Translations under genes and position numbers: made by a program
Notes under the pieces: model-generated
Told to the model about the DNA's origin: nothing
The model's input: only the letters and a program-made list of their open reading frames with translations
The model's database searches: none
Source: Nocardioides sp. zg-1230
Lineage (GTDB): Bacteria; Actinomycetota; Actinomycetes; Propionibacteriales; Nocardioidaceae
NCBI RefSeq assembly: GCF_013155335.1
Contig: NZ_JABJQZ010000006.1
Span: forward strand, 1-64,000
Reading direction: 5' to 3'
Length of the DNA stretch: 64,000 nucleotides
Shown: in pieces, positions 1 to 7,735 of the stretch
Numbering within the stretch: position 1 is the stretch's first letter
Layout: every line of letters starts with the position of its first letter

Positions 1-51
1 CTGGCCCATATTTGCGGTTGGGGCGCCCCACCCTCGTTGTTGATGCCCCGA

Positions 52-110
52 CTCGACGTGCTGAGAGCGTCAGGACTAGCCAGCTCGACGTGCTGTGAGC
101 GTCAGGACCA
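52..110. repeat. Two direct copies of a ~26-bp sequence
   Basis: Copy one (about 52-77) and copy two (about 84-109) share CTCGACGTGCTG, one variable base, then GAGCGTCAGGAC, with a period of 32 bp. They lie just past the stop codon of the leftward fadB-like gene, whose stop occupies 120-122. No gene is visible in 1-119. The repeat may be a local duplication near a 3' end or part of a dispersed element, and no function can be assigned. Confidence 0.6.
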
Positions 111-119
111 GTCCACTCG

Positions 120-2198
120 TCAGTGGAACCGCTTGCCGGTCGCCTTCTCCGAGATGCCCTTCACGTCGAGCATGAAGGTGAGCCCGCCGTTCCAGAACGA
201 GAACCCGGCGCCCGTGATCATCGCCAGGTCGATGTCCTGCGGAGCGGCGACGACACCCTCGTCGAGCATCAGGCGCGCCTCCTCGGCCAGGCCGGCGAGC
301 GTGCGCTCGCGCACCTCGTCGGCCGTCAGGACGACCGGGTGCTCGGGCTTCTCGAGCAGCTCCTCGACCTCGGGGTCGAGGCGGCCGTCGGGGCCGTAGT
401 AGGCGCCCTTCCTCGCCGCGACGATCCGCTCGAGGGCGGGGGAGACGTAGAAGCGGTCGGGGAACGCACCCTTCAACGTCTCGTTGTTGTGCAGCGCGAT
501 GGCCGGCCCGACCAGCGAGAGCAGCACGAACGGCGGCATGGGCGCGATGCCGGCGAAGGCGCTGTCGGCGACGCCGACGGAGGTGCCCTCGTCGACGATG
601 CGGCCGACCTCGCTCATGAAGCGACCGAGCAGTCGGTTGACGATGAACGACGGGCTGTCCTTGACCAGGATCGTGGTCTTCTTCAGCGCCTTGCCGGTGG
701 CGAACGCCGTGGCCAGGGTGGCGTCGTCGGTGGCGTCACCCTTGACGATCTCCAGCAGCGGCATGACCGCGACGGGGTTGAAGAAGTGGAAGCCCACGAC
801 GCGCTCGGGGTGCTCGAGGTCGGCGGCCATCTCGGTGATCGACAGCGACGAGGTGTTCGTCGCCAGCACGCACTCGCTGCTGACGACCTTCTCGACGTCG
901 GCGAAGACGGTCTTCTTGACCGACATCTCCTCGAAGACGGCCTCGATCACGAAGTCGGCGTCGCCGAAGGCGACCTGCTTGTCGGTCGCCCCGGACACGA
1001 GCGCCTTGTGGCGATTCGCCTTGTCCTGGTTGATCCGGCCCTTGGCCAGCAGCTTGTCGATCTCGGCGTGCACGTAGGCCACGCCCTTGTCGGCCCGCTC
1101 CTGGTCGAGGTCGGTCAGCACGACCGGCACCTCGAGGCGCCGAACGAAGAGCAGCGCGAGCTGGCTGGCCATCAGGCCGGCACCCACGATGCCCACCTTG
1201 GTCACCGGCCGGGCGAGCGACTTGTCCGGTGCGCCGGCGGGGCGCTTCGCCCGCTTCTGCACCAGGTCGAAGGAGTAGAGCGACGCGAGCAGCTCGGCGG
1301 TCTGCGACATCGCCTCGAGGGCGTCGTCCTCCGCGGCGAAGCCCGTGTCACGGTCGGTGTCACGCGCTGCGGCGATGAGCTCGACCGCCTTGGCCGCGGC
1401 GGGGGAGCCGCCACCGGTCTTGGCCGCGACGATCGCGGTGGCCCGCTCGATCGCAGCGTCCCAGGCCTCACCGCGGTCGACCTCGGGCCGGTCGACGACC
1501 GTCTCGCCGCGCAGCACGGACGCCGCCCAGAGCAGCGACTGCTCCAGGAAGTCCGCACCGTTGAAGACCGCGTCGGCCAGCCCGAAGTCGTACGCCGCCT
1601 GCCCACCCAGGGTCTTGCCCTGGTTGAGCGGGTTCTCGACGATCAGGGTGACCGTCTTGTCGGCGCCGACGAGGTTGGGCACGAGCCACGCGCCGCCCCA
1701 GCCGGGCACGAGCCCGAGCATGACCTCGGGCAGGCCCAACGCCGGCGCGGAGTCCATCACGGTGCGGTAGGTGCAGTGCAGCGCCACCTCGAGGCCACCG
1801 CCGAGGGCGAGGCCGTTGATGAGGCCGAACGACGGCTTGCCGCCGTCCTGCAGCTTGCGGAACACGGCGTGCCCGAGCTCGGCCACGGTGCGTACGGCGT
1901 CGGGGCCGCCGCCCTGGATGGCGTTGAGGTCGGCGCCGGCGGCCAGGATGAACGGCTTGCCGGTCACGGCGATCGCGTCGATCGCGTCGTCGGCCAGCGC
2001 CGCGTCGATCGCGGTGTTGAGCGCGAGGAGCGACGCGGGACCGAACGTGTTCGGCTTGGTGTGGTCCTCGCCGTTGTCGAGGGTGATCAGGCCGATGGTC
2101 GCGCCGGGCAGGGCGACCGTGCGCAGATGGGCCTGCGTCACGCGCTCGGCGTCGGAGACGATCGCCTGTGCGCGCTCGAAGATGCTGGAGTCGTTCAC
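120..2198 (-). CDS. fadB: 3-hydroxyacyl-CoA dehydrogenase / enoyl-CoA hydratase (FadB-like, 692 aa)
   Basis: This bifunctional beta-oxidation enzyme would hydrate trans-2-enoyl-CoA and oxidise the resulting 3-hydroxyacyl-CoA with NAD+ in the cytoplasm. The N-terminal crotonase domain (about 35-230) carries the oxyanion-hole run ALGGGLEVAL and both likely catalytic glutamates (about E137 and E158, in GLPEVMLGLVPGWGG). The dehydrogenase half starts at about 330 with the Rossmann motif GAGLMASQ, in which alanine replaces the usual third glycine. The catalytic FHFFNP histidine and LLEIV glutamate follow. The start is a GTG in a 4-base GTGA overlap with the stop of the upstream thiolase, so the pair is translationally coupled as in fadBA operons. 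The length is typical. The enzyme class is secure; chain-length preference cannot be read. Confidence 0.93.
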   Translation of the reverse strand: MNDSSIFERAQAIVSDAERVTQAHLRTVALPGATIGLITLDNGEDHTKPNTFGPASLLALNTAIDAALADDAIDAIAVTGKPFILAAGADLNAIQGGGPDAVRTVAELGHAVFRKLQDGGKPSFGLINGLALGGGLEVALHCTYRTVMDSAPALGLPEVMLGLVPGWGGAWLVPNLVGADKTVTLIVENPLNQGKTLGGQAAYDFGLADAVFNGADFLEQSLLWAASVLRGETVVDRPEVDRGEAWDAAIERATAIVAAKTGGGSPAAAKAVELIAAARDTDRDTGFAAEDDALEAMSQTAELLASLYSFDLVQKRAKRPAGAPDKSLARPVTKVGIVGAGLMASQLALLFVRRLEVPVVLTDLDQERADKGVAYVHAEIDKLLAKGRINQDKANRHKALVSGATDKQVAFGDADFVIEAVFEEMSVKKTVFADVEKVVSSECVLATNTSSLSITEMAADLEHPERVVGFHFFNPVAVMPLLEIVKGDATDDATLATAFATGKALKKTTILVKDSPSFIVNRLLGRFMSEVGRIVDEGTSVGVADSAFAGIAPMPPFVLLSLVGPAIALHNNETLKGAFPDRFYVSPALERIVAARKGAYYGPDGRLDPEVEELLEKPEHPVVLTADEVRERTLAGLAEEARLMLDEGVVAAPQDIDLAMITGAGFSFWNGGLTFMLDVKGISEKATGKRFH

Positions 2199-3412
2199 TT
2201 CGTCTCTCCGTTCGCGTCGCTGGAGCCGGTCCAGTGCGGGTTCTCCCAGATGACGGTGCCGCCCATCCCGATGCCGATGCACATGGTGGTGAGGCCGTAG
2301 CGGACCTTGGGGCGCTCCTCGAACTGGCGCGCCAGCTGGTTCATCAGGCGTACGCCGGACGACGCGAGGGGGTGCCCCATCGCGATCGCGCCGCCGTAGG
2401 GGTTCACCCGCGCGTCGTCGTCGGCGATGCCGTAGTGCTCGAGGAAGGCGAGCACCTGGACGGCGAACGCCTCGTTGACCTCGAACGCGTCGATGTCGTC
2501 GATGGTGAGGCCGGCCAGCCGGAGGGCCTTCTCCGTCGCCGGGATCGGGCCGGCGCCCATCACCTCGGGCTCGACGCCGACGAAGGCGTAGGTGACCAGG
2601 CGCATCTTGACGGGCAGGCCGAGCTCGCGCGCGGTCTCCTCGTCGGCCAGCAGGGCGGCGGTGGCGCCGTCGTTGATGCCGGCCGCGTTGCCGGCGGTGA
2701 CGTTGCCGTGCGAGCGGAACGGCGTCTTCAGCCCGGCCAGCGACTCCATCGTGGTCTCGGGACGCATCGGCTCGTCGGTCGTGGCGAGGCCCCAGCCGGC
2801 GTCGGCGGAGCGGGTGGCGACGGGGACGAGGTCGGGCTGGATCTTGCCCGCGTCGTAGGCCGCCTTGGTCTTCTGCTGGCTGCGCACGGCGTACTCGTCG
2901 ACCCGCTGCTTGGTGATGCTGGGGTAGCGGTCGTGGAGGTTCTCCGCGGTCTTGCCCATGACCAGCGCGTCGGGGTTCACGATCCGCTCCGACAGGATGC
3001 GCGGGTTGGGGTCGACGCCCTCGCCCATCGGGTGGCGGCCCATGTGCTCGACGCCGCCGGCGATGGCCACGTCGTAGGCCCCGAAGGCGATGCCCGACGC
3101 GGTGTTCGTGACGGCCGTCATCGCGCCGGCGCACATGCGGTCGATGGAGTAGCCCGGGACGCTCTGCGGCAGGCCAGCGAGCAGCGCGGCGGTGCGGCCG
3201 ATGGTGAGGCCCTGGTCGCCGATCTGGGTGGTGGCGGCGATCGCCACCTCGTCGACCCGCTCGGGCGGCAGGGACGGGTTGCGGCGGAGCAGCTCGCGGA
3301 TGCTCTTGATGACGAGGTCGTCGGCCCGCGTCTCGGCGTACTGGCCCTTGGCCTTGCCGAACGGGGTGCGCACGCCGTCGACGAAGACGACCTCACGCTG
3401 TGGTCGGGACAC
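2195..3412 (-). CDS. fadA: Acetyl-CoA C-acyltransferase (thiolase, FadA-like, 405 aa)
   Basis: The product cleaves 3-ketoacyl-CoA with CoA to acetyl-CoA plus a shortened acyl-CoA, completing the cycle begun by the next gene. The thiolase fold is complete: nucleophile Cys near residue 94 (DRMCAGAM), the NEAFAVQVLAF segment, the AMGHPLASSG histidine near 347 and the second catalytic Cys near 378 (TTMCIGIGMGG). The start is GTG, preceded by GGAGA with about 7 nt spacing. It is the first gene of a two-gene operon. Its upstream region holds the palindrome GTTACCCCCGGGTAAC at 3454-3469, a plausible operator for a fatty-acid-responsive repressor. Confidence 0.95.
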   Translation of the reverse strand: MSRPQREVVFVDGVRTPFGKAKGQYAETRADDLVIKSIRELLRRNPSLPPERVDEVAIAATTQIGDQGLTIGRTAALLAGLPQSVPGYSIDRMCAGAMTAVTNTASGIAFGAYDVAIAGGVEHMGRHPMGEGVDPNPRILSERIVNPDALVMGKTAENLHDRYPSITKQRVDEYAVRSQQKTKAAYDAGKIQPDLVPVATRSADAGWGLATTDEPMRPETTMESLAGLKTPFRSHGNVTAGNAAGINDGATAALLADEETARELGLPVKMRLVTYAFVGVEPEVMGAGPIPATEKALRLAGLTIDDIDAFEVNEAFAVQVLAFLEHYGIADDDARVNPYGGAIAMGHPLASSGVRLMNQLARQFEERPKVRYGLTTMCIGIGMGGTVIWENPHWTGSSDANGETK

Positions 3413-3453
3413 TTGGCTTCTCCCAGGCTCTGAGGGGGACGGGGTGCGCTCAC

Positions 3454-3469
3454 GTTACCCCCGGGTAAC
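3454..3469. promoter_or_regulatory. Palindrome upstream of fadA-fadB, candidate operator
   Basis: GTTACCC-CC-GGGTAAC is a perfect 7+2+7 inverted repeat, 42 bp before the fadA start and about 52 bp before the divergent PAC2 -10 box. Its size and symmetry suit a TetR-family dimer, a common type of repressor for beta-oxidation genes. The regulator's identity is inference. Confidence 0.5.
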
Positions 3470-3520
3470 AATGCCTGCCCACCAGGCCGGGTGTGTGTCG
3501 GGTCACGGACGTCGACTCAC

Positions 3521-3526
3521 TAGGCT
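3521..3526 (+). promoter_or_regulatory. Leaderless-type -10 box for the PAC2 gene
   Basis: TAGGCT lies 6 nt before the ATG at 3533. No Shine-Dalgarno sequence is present, so transcription probably starts at or next to the start codon. Confidence 0.55.
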
Positions 3527-3532
3527 CTCCCC

Positions 3533-4492
3533 ATGGCCGACCGACTCGTGCACATCGTCGACGACGCCGAGGTGCTCGCCGACGCCGGTGACCTCACCCT
3601 CGTCGTCGTCCTCACCGGATTCCTCGACGCGGGCAAGTCTGCAGAGCTGGCCGCGCGACACCTGGCCGACCTGTCGGACGGCAAGGTGGTGGCCACCTTC
3701 GACGTCGACGCCCTGCACGACTACCGGGCCCGTCGCCCACCCGTCACCTTCATCCGCGATCACTACACCGACTACGAGGCGCCCCGGCTGGTCGTCCGCG
3801 CGCTGCGCGACACCGGCGGCACGCCGTTCCTGCTGCTGGCCGGGCCCGAGCCCGACATCCGGTGGGAGGCCTTCGCCCGCGCCGTCCGCGAGGTCGTCGA
3901 GCGCTTCGACGTGAGCCGGGTCGTCAGCATGGGCGCCGTGCCGATGGCGGTGCCGCACACCCGGCCGATCGCGATCACCCCGCACGCCAACCGACCCGAC
4001 CTGGTCCCCGGGGAGAGCCCGTGGCAGGGCGAGCTGCGGGTGCCGGCAAGCGCCCAGGCGCTGCTGGAGATCCGGCTGGGGGAGTGGGGCATCGACGCGT
4101 TGGGCTTCGTCGCCCACATCCCGCACTACCTCGCCCAGATGGAGTATCCCCAGGCCGCACTCGTGCTCCTCGAGCACCTCGAGATCGGCGGTCACCTCAC
4201 CATCGACCTCGGCGAACTCCGCGAGGCTGCCGAGATCACCGAGACCGAGGTCGACCGCTACCTCTCCACCCACGACGAGGTCGGTGAGGTCGTCCGGGGG
4301 CTCGAGCAACAGTACGACTCCTTCCGCGAGGCCGAGGCCAGCGGGTCGTCGCTGCTCTCCGACGACGAGCCGCTGCCCACGGGCGAGGAGATCGGCAGCG
4401 CCTTCGAGGCCTTCCTGGCCGACCTCGACGACCAGGGCCGGGACCAGTCGAAGGACAACGGCGACGACGCCGGCGGCTGGGACGGCCGCTGA
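3533..4492 (+). CDS. PAC2-family protein (319 aa)
   Basis: The protein belongs to the PAC2 (proteasome assembly chaperone 2-like) family common in actinobacteria. Its bacterial function is not established. Family features are the N-terminal VVVLTGFLDAGKSAELAARH segment (about 25-45), the central VVSMGAVPMAVPHTRP stretch (about 130-145), and the conserved LGFVAHIPHYLAQ followed by PQAALVLLEHLE. The C-terminal 60 residues are acidic and low complexity and look disordered. A second, shorter PAC2 gene occurs at 49820-50665, so the genome has at least two. The gene overlaps the next start by one base (TGATG), so it is probably cotranscribed with tesB. Confidence 0.88.
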   Translation: MADRLVHIVDDAEVLADAGDLTLVVVLTGFLDAGKSAELAARHLADLSDGKVVATFDVDALHDYRARRPPVTFIRDHYTDYEAPRLVVRALRDTGGTPFLLLAGPEPDIRWEAFARAVREVVERFDVSRVVSMGAVPMAVPHTRPIAITPHANRPDLVPGESPWQGELRVPASAQALLEIRLGEWGIDALGFVAHIPHYLAQMEYPQAALVLLEHLEIGGHLTIDLGELREAAEITETEVDRYLSTHDEVGEVVRGLEQQYDSFREAEASGSSLLSDDEPLPTGEEIGSAFEAFLADLDDQGRDQSKDNGDDAGGWDGR

Positions 4493-5358
4493 TGGCGGGC
4501 AGCGCCGACGAGCTGGCGACCCTCCTCGACCTCGAGCGCCTCGAGGTCGACCTCTACCGCGGGGCGCAGGCACGCACCGAGCGGCAGCGGGTCTTCGGCG
4601 GGCAGGTGGCCGCCCAGGCGGTCGTGGCCGCGACCCGCAGCGTGGACAGCCAGTTCGTCCTGCACTCGCTGCACTCCTACTTCCTGCGGCCGGGTGACAC
4701 GACCGTGCCGATCGTGTACGACGTCGAGCGCATCCGCGACGGCCGCTCGTTCGTCACCCGACGGGTGTCGGCCCGCCAGCACGGCCGCCCGATCTACTAC
4801 ATGACGGCGAACTTCCAGATCCCGGAGCCGGGACTGGAGCACCAGGACCGGATGCCGGAGGTGCCCAGCCCCGAGCAGGGGATGCCGCTGGTGGAGCTGG
4901 CCCGCTCGCGCGGCCCCGAAGCCGCTGAGCACTGGGAGCGGGAGTGGGCGGCGCTCGACATCCGCCACGTGGGCGTCACGGGACAGGGCCTGCCCGAGGA
5001 CCCCGACCACCCGGCGCGGGCCCGGCTGTGGATCAGGGTGGACGGCGACCTCGCCGCCGACCCGACGGTCCAGCAGGCGGCGTTCACCTACGCCAGCGAC
5101 CTCACGCTGCTCGGCGCCGCGCTCGTGCCGCACGGCATCCACATCGCCTCGCCGCGCCTGCAGCCGGCCTCGCTCGACCACACGATCTGGTTCCACCGGC
5201 CCTTCCGCGCCGACGAGTGGTGGCTCTACGACCAGTTCTCGCCGTTCGCCGGCGGCGCGCGCGGCCTGGCGCTGGCCCGGGTCTTCTCGCAGTCGGGCGA
5301 GCTCGTCGCGACGGTCGCCCAGGAGGGCCTGATCCGGGTCCGCGACGACCGCTCCTAG
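4492..5358 (+). CDS. tesB: Acyl-CoA thioesterase II (TesB, 288 aa)
   Basis: TesB hydrolyses acyl-CoA to free fatty acid and CoA. The sequence shows the double hot-dog family: an N-terminal half with RVFGGQVAAQAVVAA and LHSYFLRPGD, and a C-terminal half with the catalytic Asp in YASDLTLL (about 203), DHTIWFHRPFRADEWWLY, and the catalytic Gln in VAQEGLIR near the end. The length matches the family. The ATG shares one base with the preceding PAC2 stop. It converges with the htdX-like gene, from which a small hairpin separates it. Confidence 0.93.
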   Translation: MAGSADELATLLDLERLEVDLYRGAQARTERQRVFGGQVAAQAVVAATRSVDSQFVLHSLHSYFLRPGDTTVPIVYDVERIRDGRSFVTRRVSARQHGRPIYYMTANFQIPEPGLEHQDRMPEVPSPEQGMPLVELARSRGPEAAEHWEREWAALDIRHVGVTGQGLPEDPDHPARARLWIRVDGDLAADPTVQQAAFTYASDLTLLGAALVPHGIHIASPRLQPASLDHTIWFHRPFRADEWWLYDQFSPFAGGARGLALARVFSQSGELVATVAQEGLIRVRDDRS

Positions 5359-5360
5359 CC

Positions 5361-5377
5361 GAGACCCGGGCGGTCTC
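5361..5377. terminator. Small hairpin between convergent tesB and htdX genes
   Basis: GAGACC-CGGGC-GGTCTC is a 6-bp perfect stem with a 5-nt loop starting 3 nt after the tesB stop. Its right arm overlaps the last bases of the opposite gene. There is no T-run, as is usual in high-GC actinobacteria. Symmetry allows use in both directions. Confidence 0.4.
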
Positions 5378-6263
5378 AGGCCGGCGTGGCGCGTCCGAGC
5401 AGGTGCGGGGAGCCGTCCTTCGGGTTCGTCATCGCGAAGGCCCAGCCACCGTCGTCCTGATGCGCGGAGTAGCGCACGGTGCCCGGCAGGAAGACCGGCT
5501 TCTTGAACGCCACCTCCACGGTGACCGCCTCGGGAAGACGGTTCTCGATCGCGGCGACCGAGCGCGCCAGCGTCCACATGCCGTGGGCGATCTGGCGCCG
5601 GAAGCCCAGCGCCCTGGCAGTCACCGGGGTGAGGTGGATCGGGTTCGCGTCACCGGACACCCGGGCGTACGAGCGCCCGAGGTCACCGGGCAGCCGCCAC
5701 TCGACGCCACCGGCCGGCGGGTCCGGCACCTCCAGCCCTCGGGCAGGGTCACCCTCGACGGACCGGCCGCGGCGCAGGTAGGTCGAGGTCGACTCCCACG
5801 CGGTCTCGCCCTCGGCGGCCACGGTGGTGGTGAAGTCGAGCAGGACGCCCCGGACGTGCGGGCGCGGCGCGGCGACCGAGGTGGTGACGTCCAGCGCCTC
5901 GCCGATGCCGATCGCGCGGCGAGCGGTGATGACGTTCTCGACGTGGACCATCCCGATGGCCGGGTAGGGGAAGGCCGCGTCGCCCATGATCGCCATGTGG
6001 AGTGGGAACGCCAGCAGGTGCGGAAAGCTCACCGGTACGACGTCGCGGCGCGGGAAGCCGCACACGGCGGCGTACGCGTCCACGCGGGAGCGCTCGACGA
6101 CCACGGCCTCGCGGGCGTAGGAGAGGCCGGTGAAGTCACGCTCGGGTCCCTTGCGGATCCCGGGGAGGCGGTTGACGACCGGGACGGCCGGCAGCGCGGC
6201 GCGGGCGAGGGTGGCGAGCCCGCCCGGCTCGCCGGTGAGCATCCGCGGTTGCTCGAGGGCCAT
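5376..6263 (-). CDS. htdX: MaoC-type (R)-specific 3-hydroxyacyl dehydratase/hydratase (HtdX-like, 295 aa)
   Basis: This hot-dog-fold hydratase would interconvert 3-hydroxyacyl and 2-enoyl thioesters. The hydratase-2 signature is clear in the C-terminal half: YARVSGDANPIHLTPVTA with the catalytic Asp and His, followed by FRRQIAHGMWTLA. The N-terminal half is a degenerate second hot-dog. The chosen ATG at 6263 overlaps the upstream reductase stop by one base (TGATG). A GTG 27 bp earlier is possible but lies inside that gene. The order htdX-fabG4 with a divergent fadA2 matches Mycobacterium tuberculosis Rv0241c-Rv0243, which is the main basis for the symbol. Confidence 0.88.
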   Translation of the reverse strand: MALEQPRMLTGEPGGLATLARAALPAVPVVNRLPGIRKGPERDFTGLSYAREAVVVERSRVDAYAAVCGFPRRDVVPVSFPHLLAFPLHMAIMGDAAFPYPAIGMVHVENVITARRAIGIGEALDVTTSVAAPRPHVRGVLLDFTTTVAAEGETAWESTSTYLRRGRSVEGDPARGLEVPDPPAGGVEWRLPGDLGRSYARVSGDANPIHLTPVTARALGFRRQIAHGMWTLARSVAAIENRLPEAVTVEVAFKKPVFLPGTVRYSAHQDDGGWAFAMTNPKDGSPHLLGRATPA

Positions 6264-7597
6264 CAGGCGCCCAGCATCATCTGGCCGCACACGCGCACGA
6301 CGTTGCCGTTCACGGCGCCGGAGCCGGCGCTCGCGAACCAGGCGATCGTCTCCGCCACGTCGACGGGCAGGCCGCCCTGGGCCATCGCGTTGAGGCGCTG
6401 GCCGACCTCGCGGGTCGCGAACGGCACGGCGGCGGTCATCTGCGTGATGATGAAGCCCGGCGCGACGGCGTTGACCGTGATGCCGTCGGCGAGCTCGTCA
6501 CGCAGGCTCTCGACGAGGCCGATCACGCCTGCCTTGGACGTCGCGTAGTTGGTCTGGCCGACGTTGCCGGCGATGCCCGCGATCGAGGCGACACCCACGA
6601 TGCGCCCGCCGGGGTTGATGACACCCTGGTCGAGCAGCTCGCGGGAGATCAGCTCGGGTGCGGTGAGGTTGACGGCGATGACACTGCTCCACCGGTCCTC
6701 GGCCATGTTGGCGAGCTTCTTGTCGCGGGTGATGCCCGCGTTGTGGACCACGACGTCGACGCCGCCGTGGTGCTCGCGCAGGTGGTGGGCGATGCGCTGC
6801 GGTGCGTCCTTCGCGGTGATGTCGAGCACGAGGTGGTCGCCGTCGAGCTCGCCCATCAGGGTCTGGAGCTCGCTGGCGGCCTGCGGCACGTCCACCCCGA
6901 CGACGGTCGCGCCGTCACGGTGCAGCACGCGCGCGATCTCCTCGCCGATGCCGCGGCTGGCGCCGGTCACCAGCGCGACCTTGCCGGCCAGGGGACGGCT
7001 CCAGTCGGTGATCTCGTCGGTGGTCACGGCGCCGTGCGCACCGATGCGGACCACCTGGCCTGACACGTAGGCCGACTTGGGGGAGAGGAGGAAGGCGAGC
7101 GTGGAGGCGATCGCCCCGTCGGCGGCAGGGGCGACGTACACGAGCTGCGCGGTGCCGCCGCGGCCGATCTCCTTGCCGAGGGAGCGGGTGAAGCCCTCGA
7201 GCGCGCGCTGCGCCACGCGCTCGGATCCGGTGCGCTGCTCCGGCGGCGTACCGATCACGACCACTCGCGGGCAGGTCTCGAGGCGGCGCATGAGCGGGGT
7301 GAAGAACTCCTGCAGGGCGACGAGCCCGGCGGTGTCGGTGATGCCGGTGGCGTCGAACACCAGCGCCTTGGCGCGTACGCCGTCCGCCAGCGCGGTGGCC
7401 GAGGCGATCCCCAGCCCGTCGAGCGTCGTGGGCAGCGCCTCGGTGAGCCGGCCCTCGCCGCCCAGCACGACAAGCCCGTCGACCAGCGGTGACCCGTCGG
7501 TCCACCGCTCCAGCGGCGTGGGGTTGGGCAGGCCGAGGTTGTTGACGAGCAGCTTGCCGATCGGGGTGGACACGAAGCCCTGGTAGCGGTCGCTCAT
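6263..7597 (-). CDS. fabG4: 3-oxoacyl-(ACP/CoA) reductase, long FabG4 type (444 aa)
   Basis: This short-chain dehydrogenase reduces 3-ketoacyl thioesters with NAD(P)H. It has the two-part layout of high-molecular-weight FabG: an N-terminal flavodoxin-like, non-catalytic region (about 1-200), then a full SDR domain with VTGASRGIGEE, VVHNAGITRD, a serine in VASIAGIAG and the catalytic YATSK. It ends with the C-terminal tail VCGQMMLGA. Classical FabG is about 250 aa; the long form is about 450. The ATG at 7597 has AGAGGGAA about 12 nt upstream. It is coupled to the downstream htdX by a one-base overlap and is divergent from the fadA2-type thiolase. Confidence 0.93.
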   Translation of the reverse strand: MSDRYQGFVSTPIGKLLVNNLGLPNPTPLERWTDGSPLVDGLVVLGGEGRLTEALPTTLDGLGIASATALADGVRAKALVFDATGITDTAGLVALQEFFTPLMRRLETCPRVVVIGTPPEQRTGSERVAQRALEGFTRSLGKEIGRGGTAQLVYVAPAADGAIASTLAFLLSPKSAYVSGQVVRIGAHGAVTTDEITDWSRPLAGKVALVTGASRGIGEEIARVLHRDGATVVGVDVPQAASELQTLMGELDGDHLVLDITAKDAPQRIAHHLREHHGGVDVVVHNAGITRDKKLANMAEDRWSSVIAVNLTAPELISRELLDQGVINPGGRIVGVASIAGIAGNVGQTNYATSKAGVIGLVESLRDELADGITVNAVAPGFIITQMTAAVPFATREVGQRLNAMAQGGLPVDVAETIAWFASAGSGAVNGNVVRVCGQMMLGA

Positions 7598-7647
7598 GGT
7601 GGCGGTGTTCCCTCTTCGCTGGTGGGACGGGACGGTGGTGTCGATGT

Positions 7648-7664
7648 GTAACGCCTGCTGTAAC
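7648..7664. promoter_or_regulatory. Paired GTAAC boxes in the fabG4/fadA2 divergent region
   Basis: Two direct GTAAC pentamers start 12 bp apart in the 138-bp divergent intergenic region. The same pentamer forms half of the palindrome upstream of fadA at 3454-3469. Shared regulation is possible but only suggestive. No clear -10/-35 pair was assigned to either gene. Confidence 0.25.
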
Positions 7665-7735
7665 TCGGAGTCCACTTTTCGTGACGTGGCCCTCACGCCG
7701 TTGGCGGTGGGCGCCTCACCGGCAAGGATAGGAAC

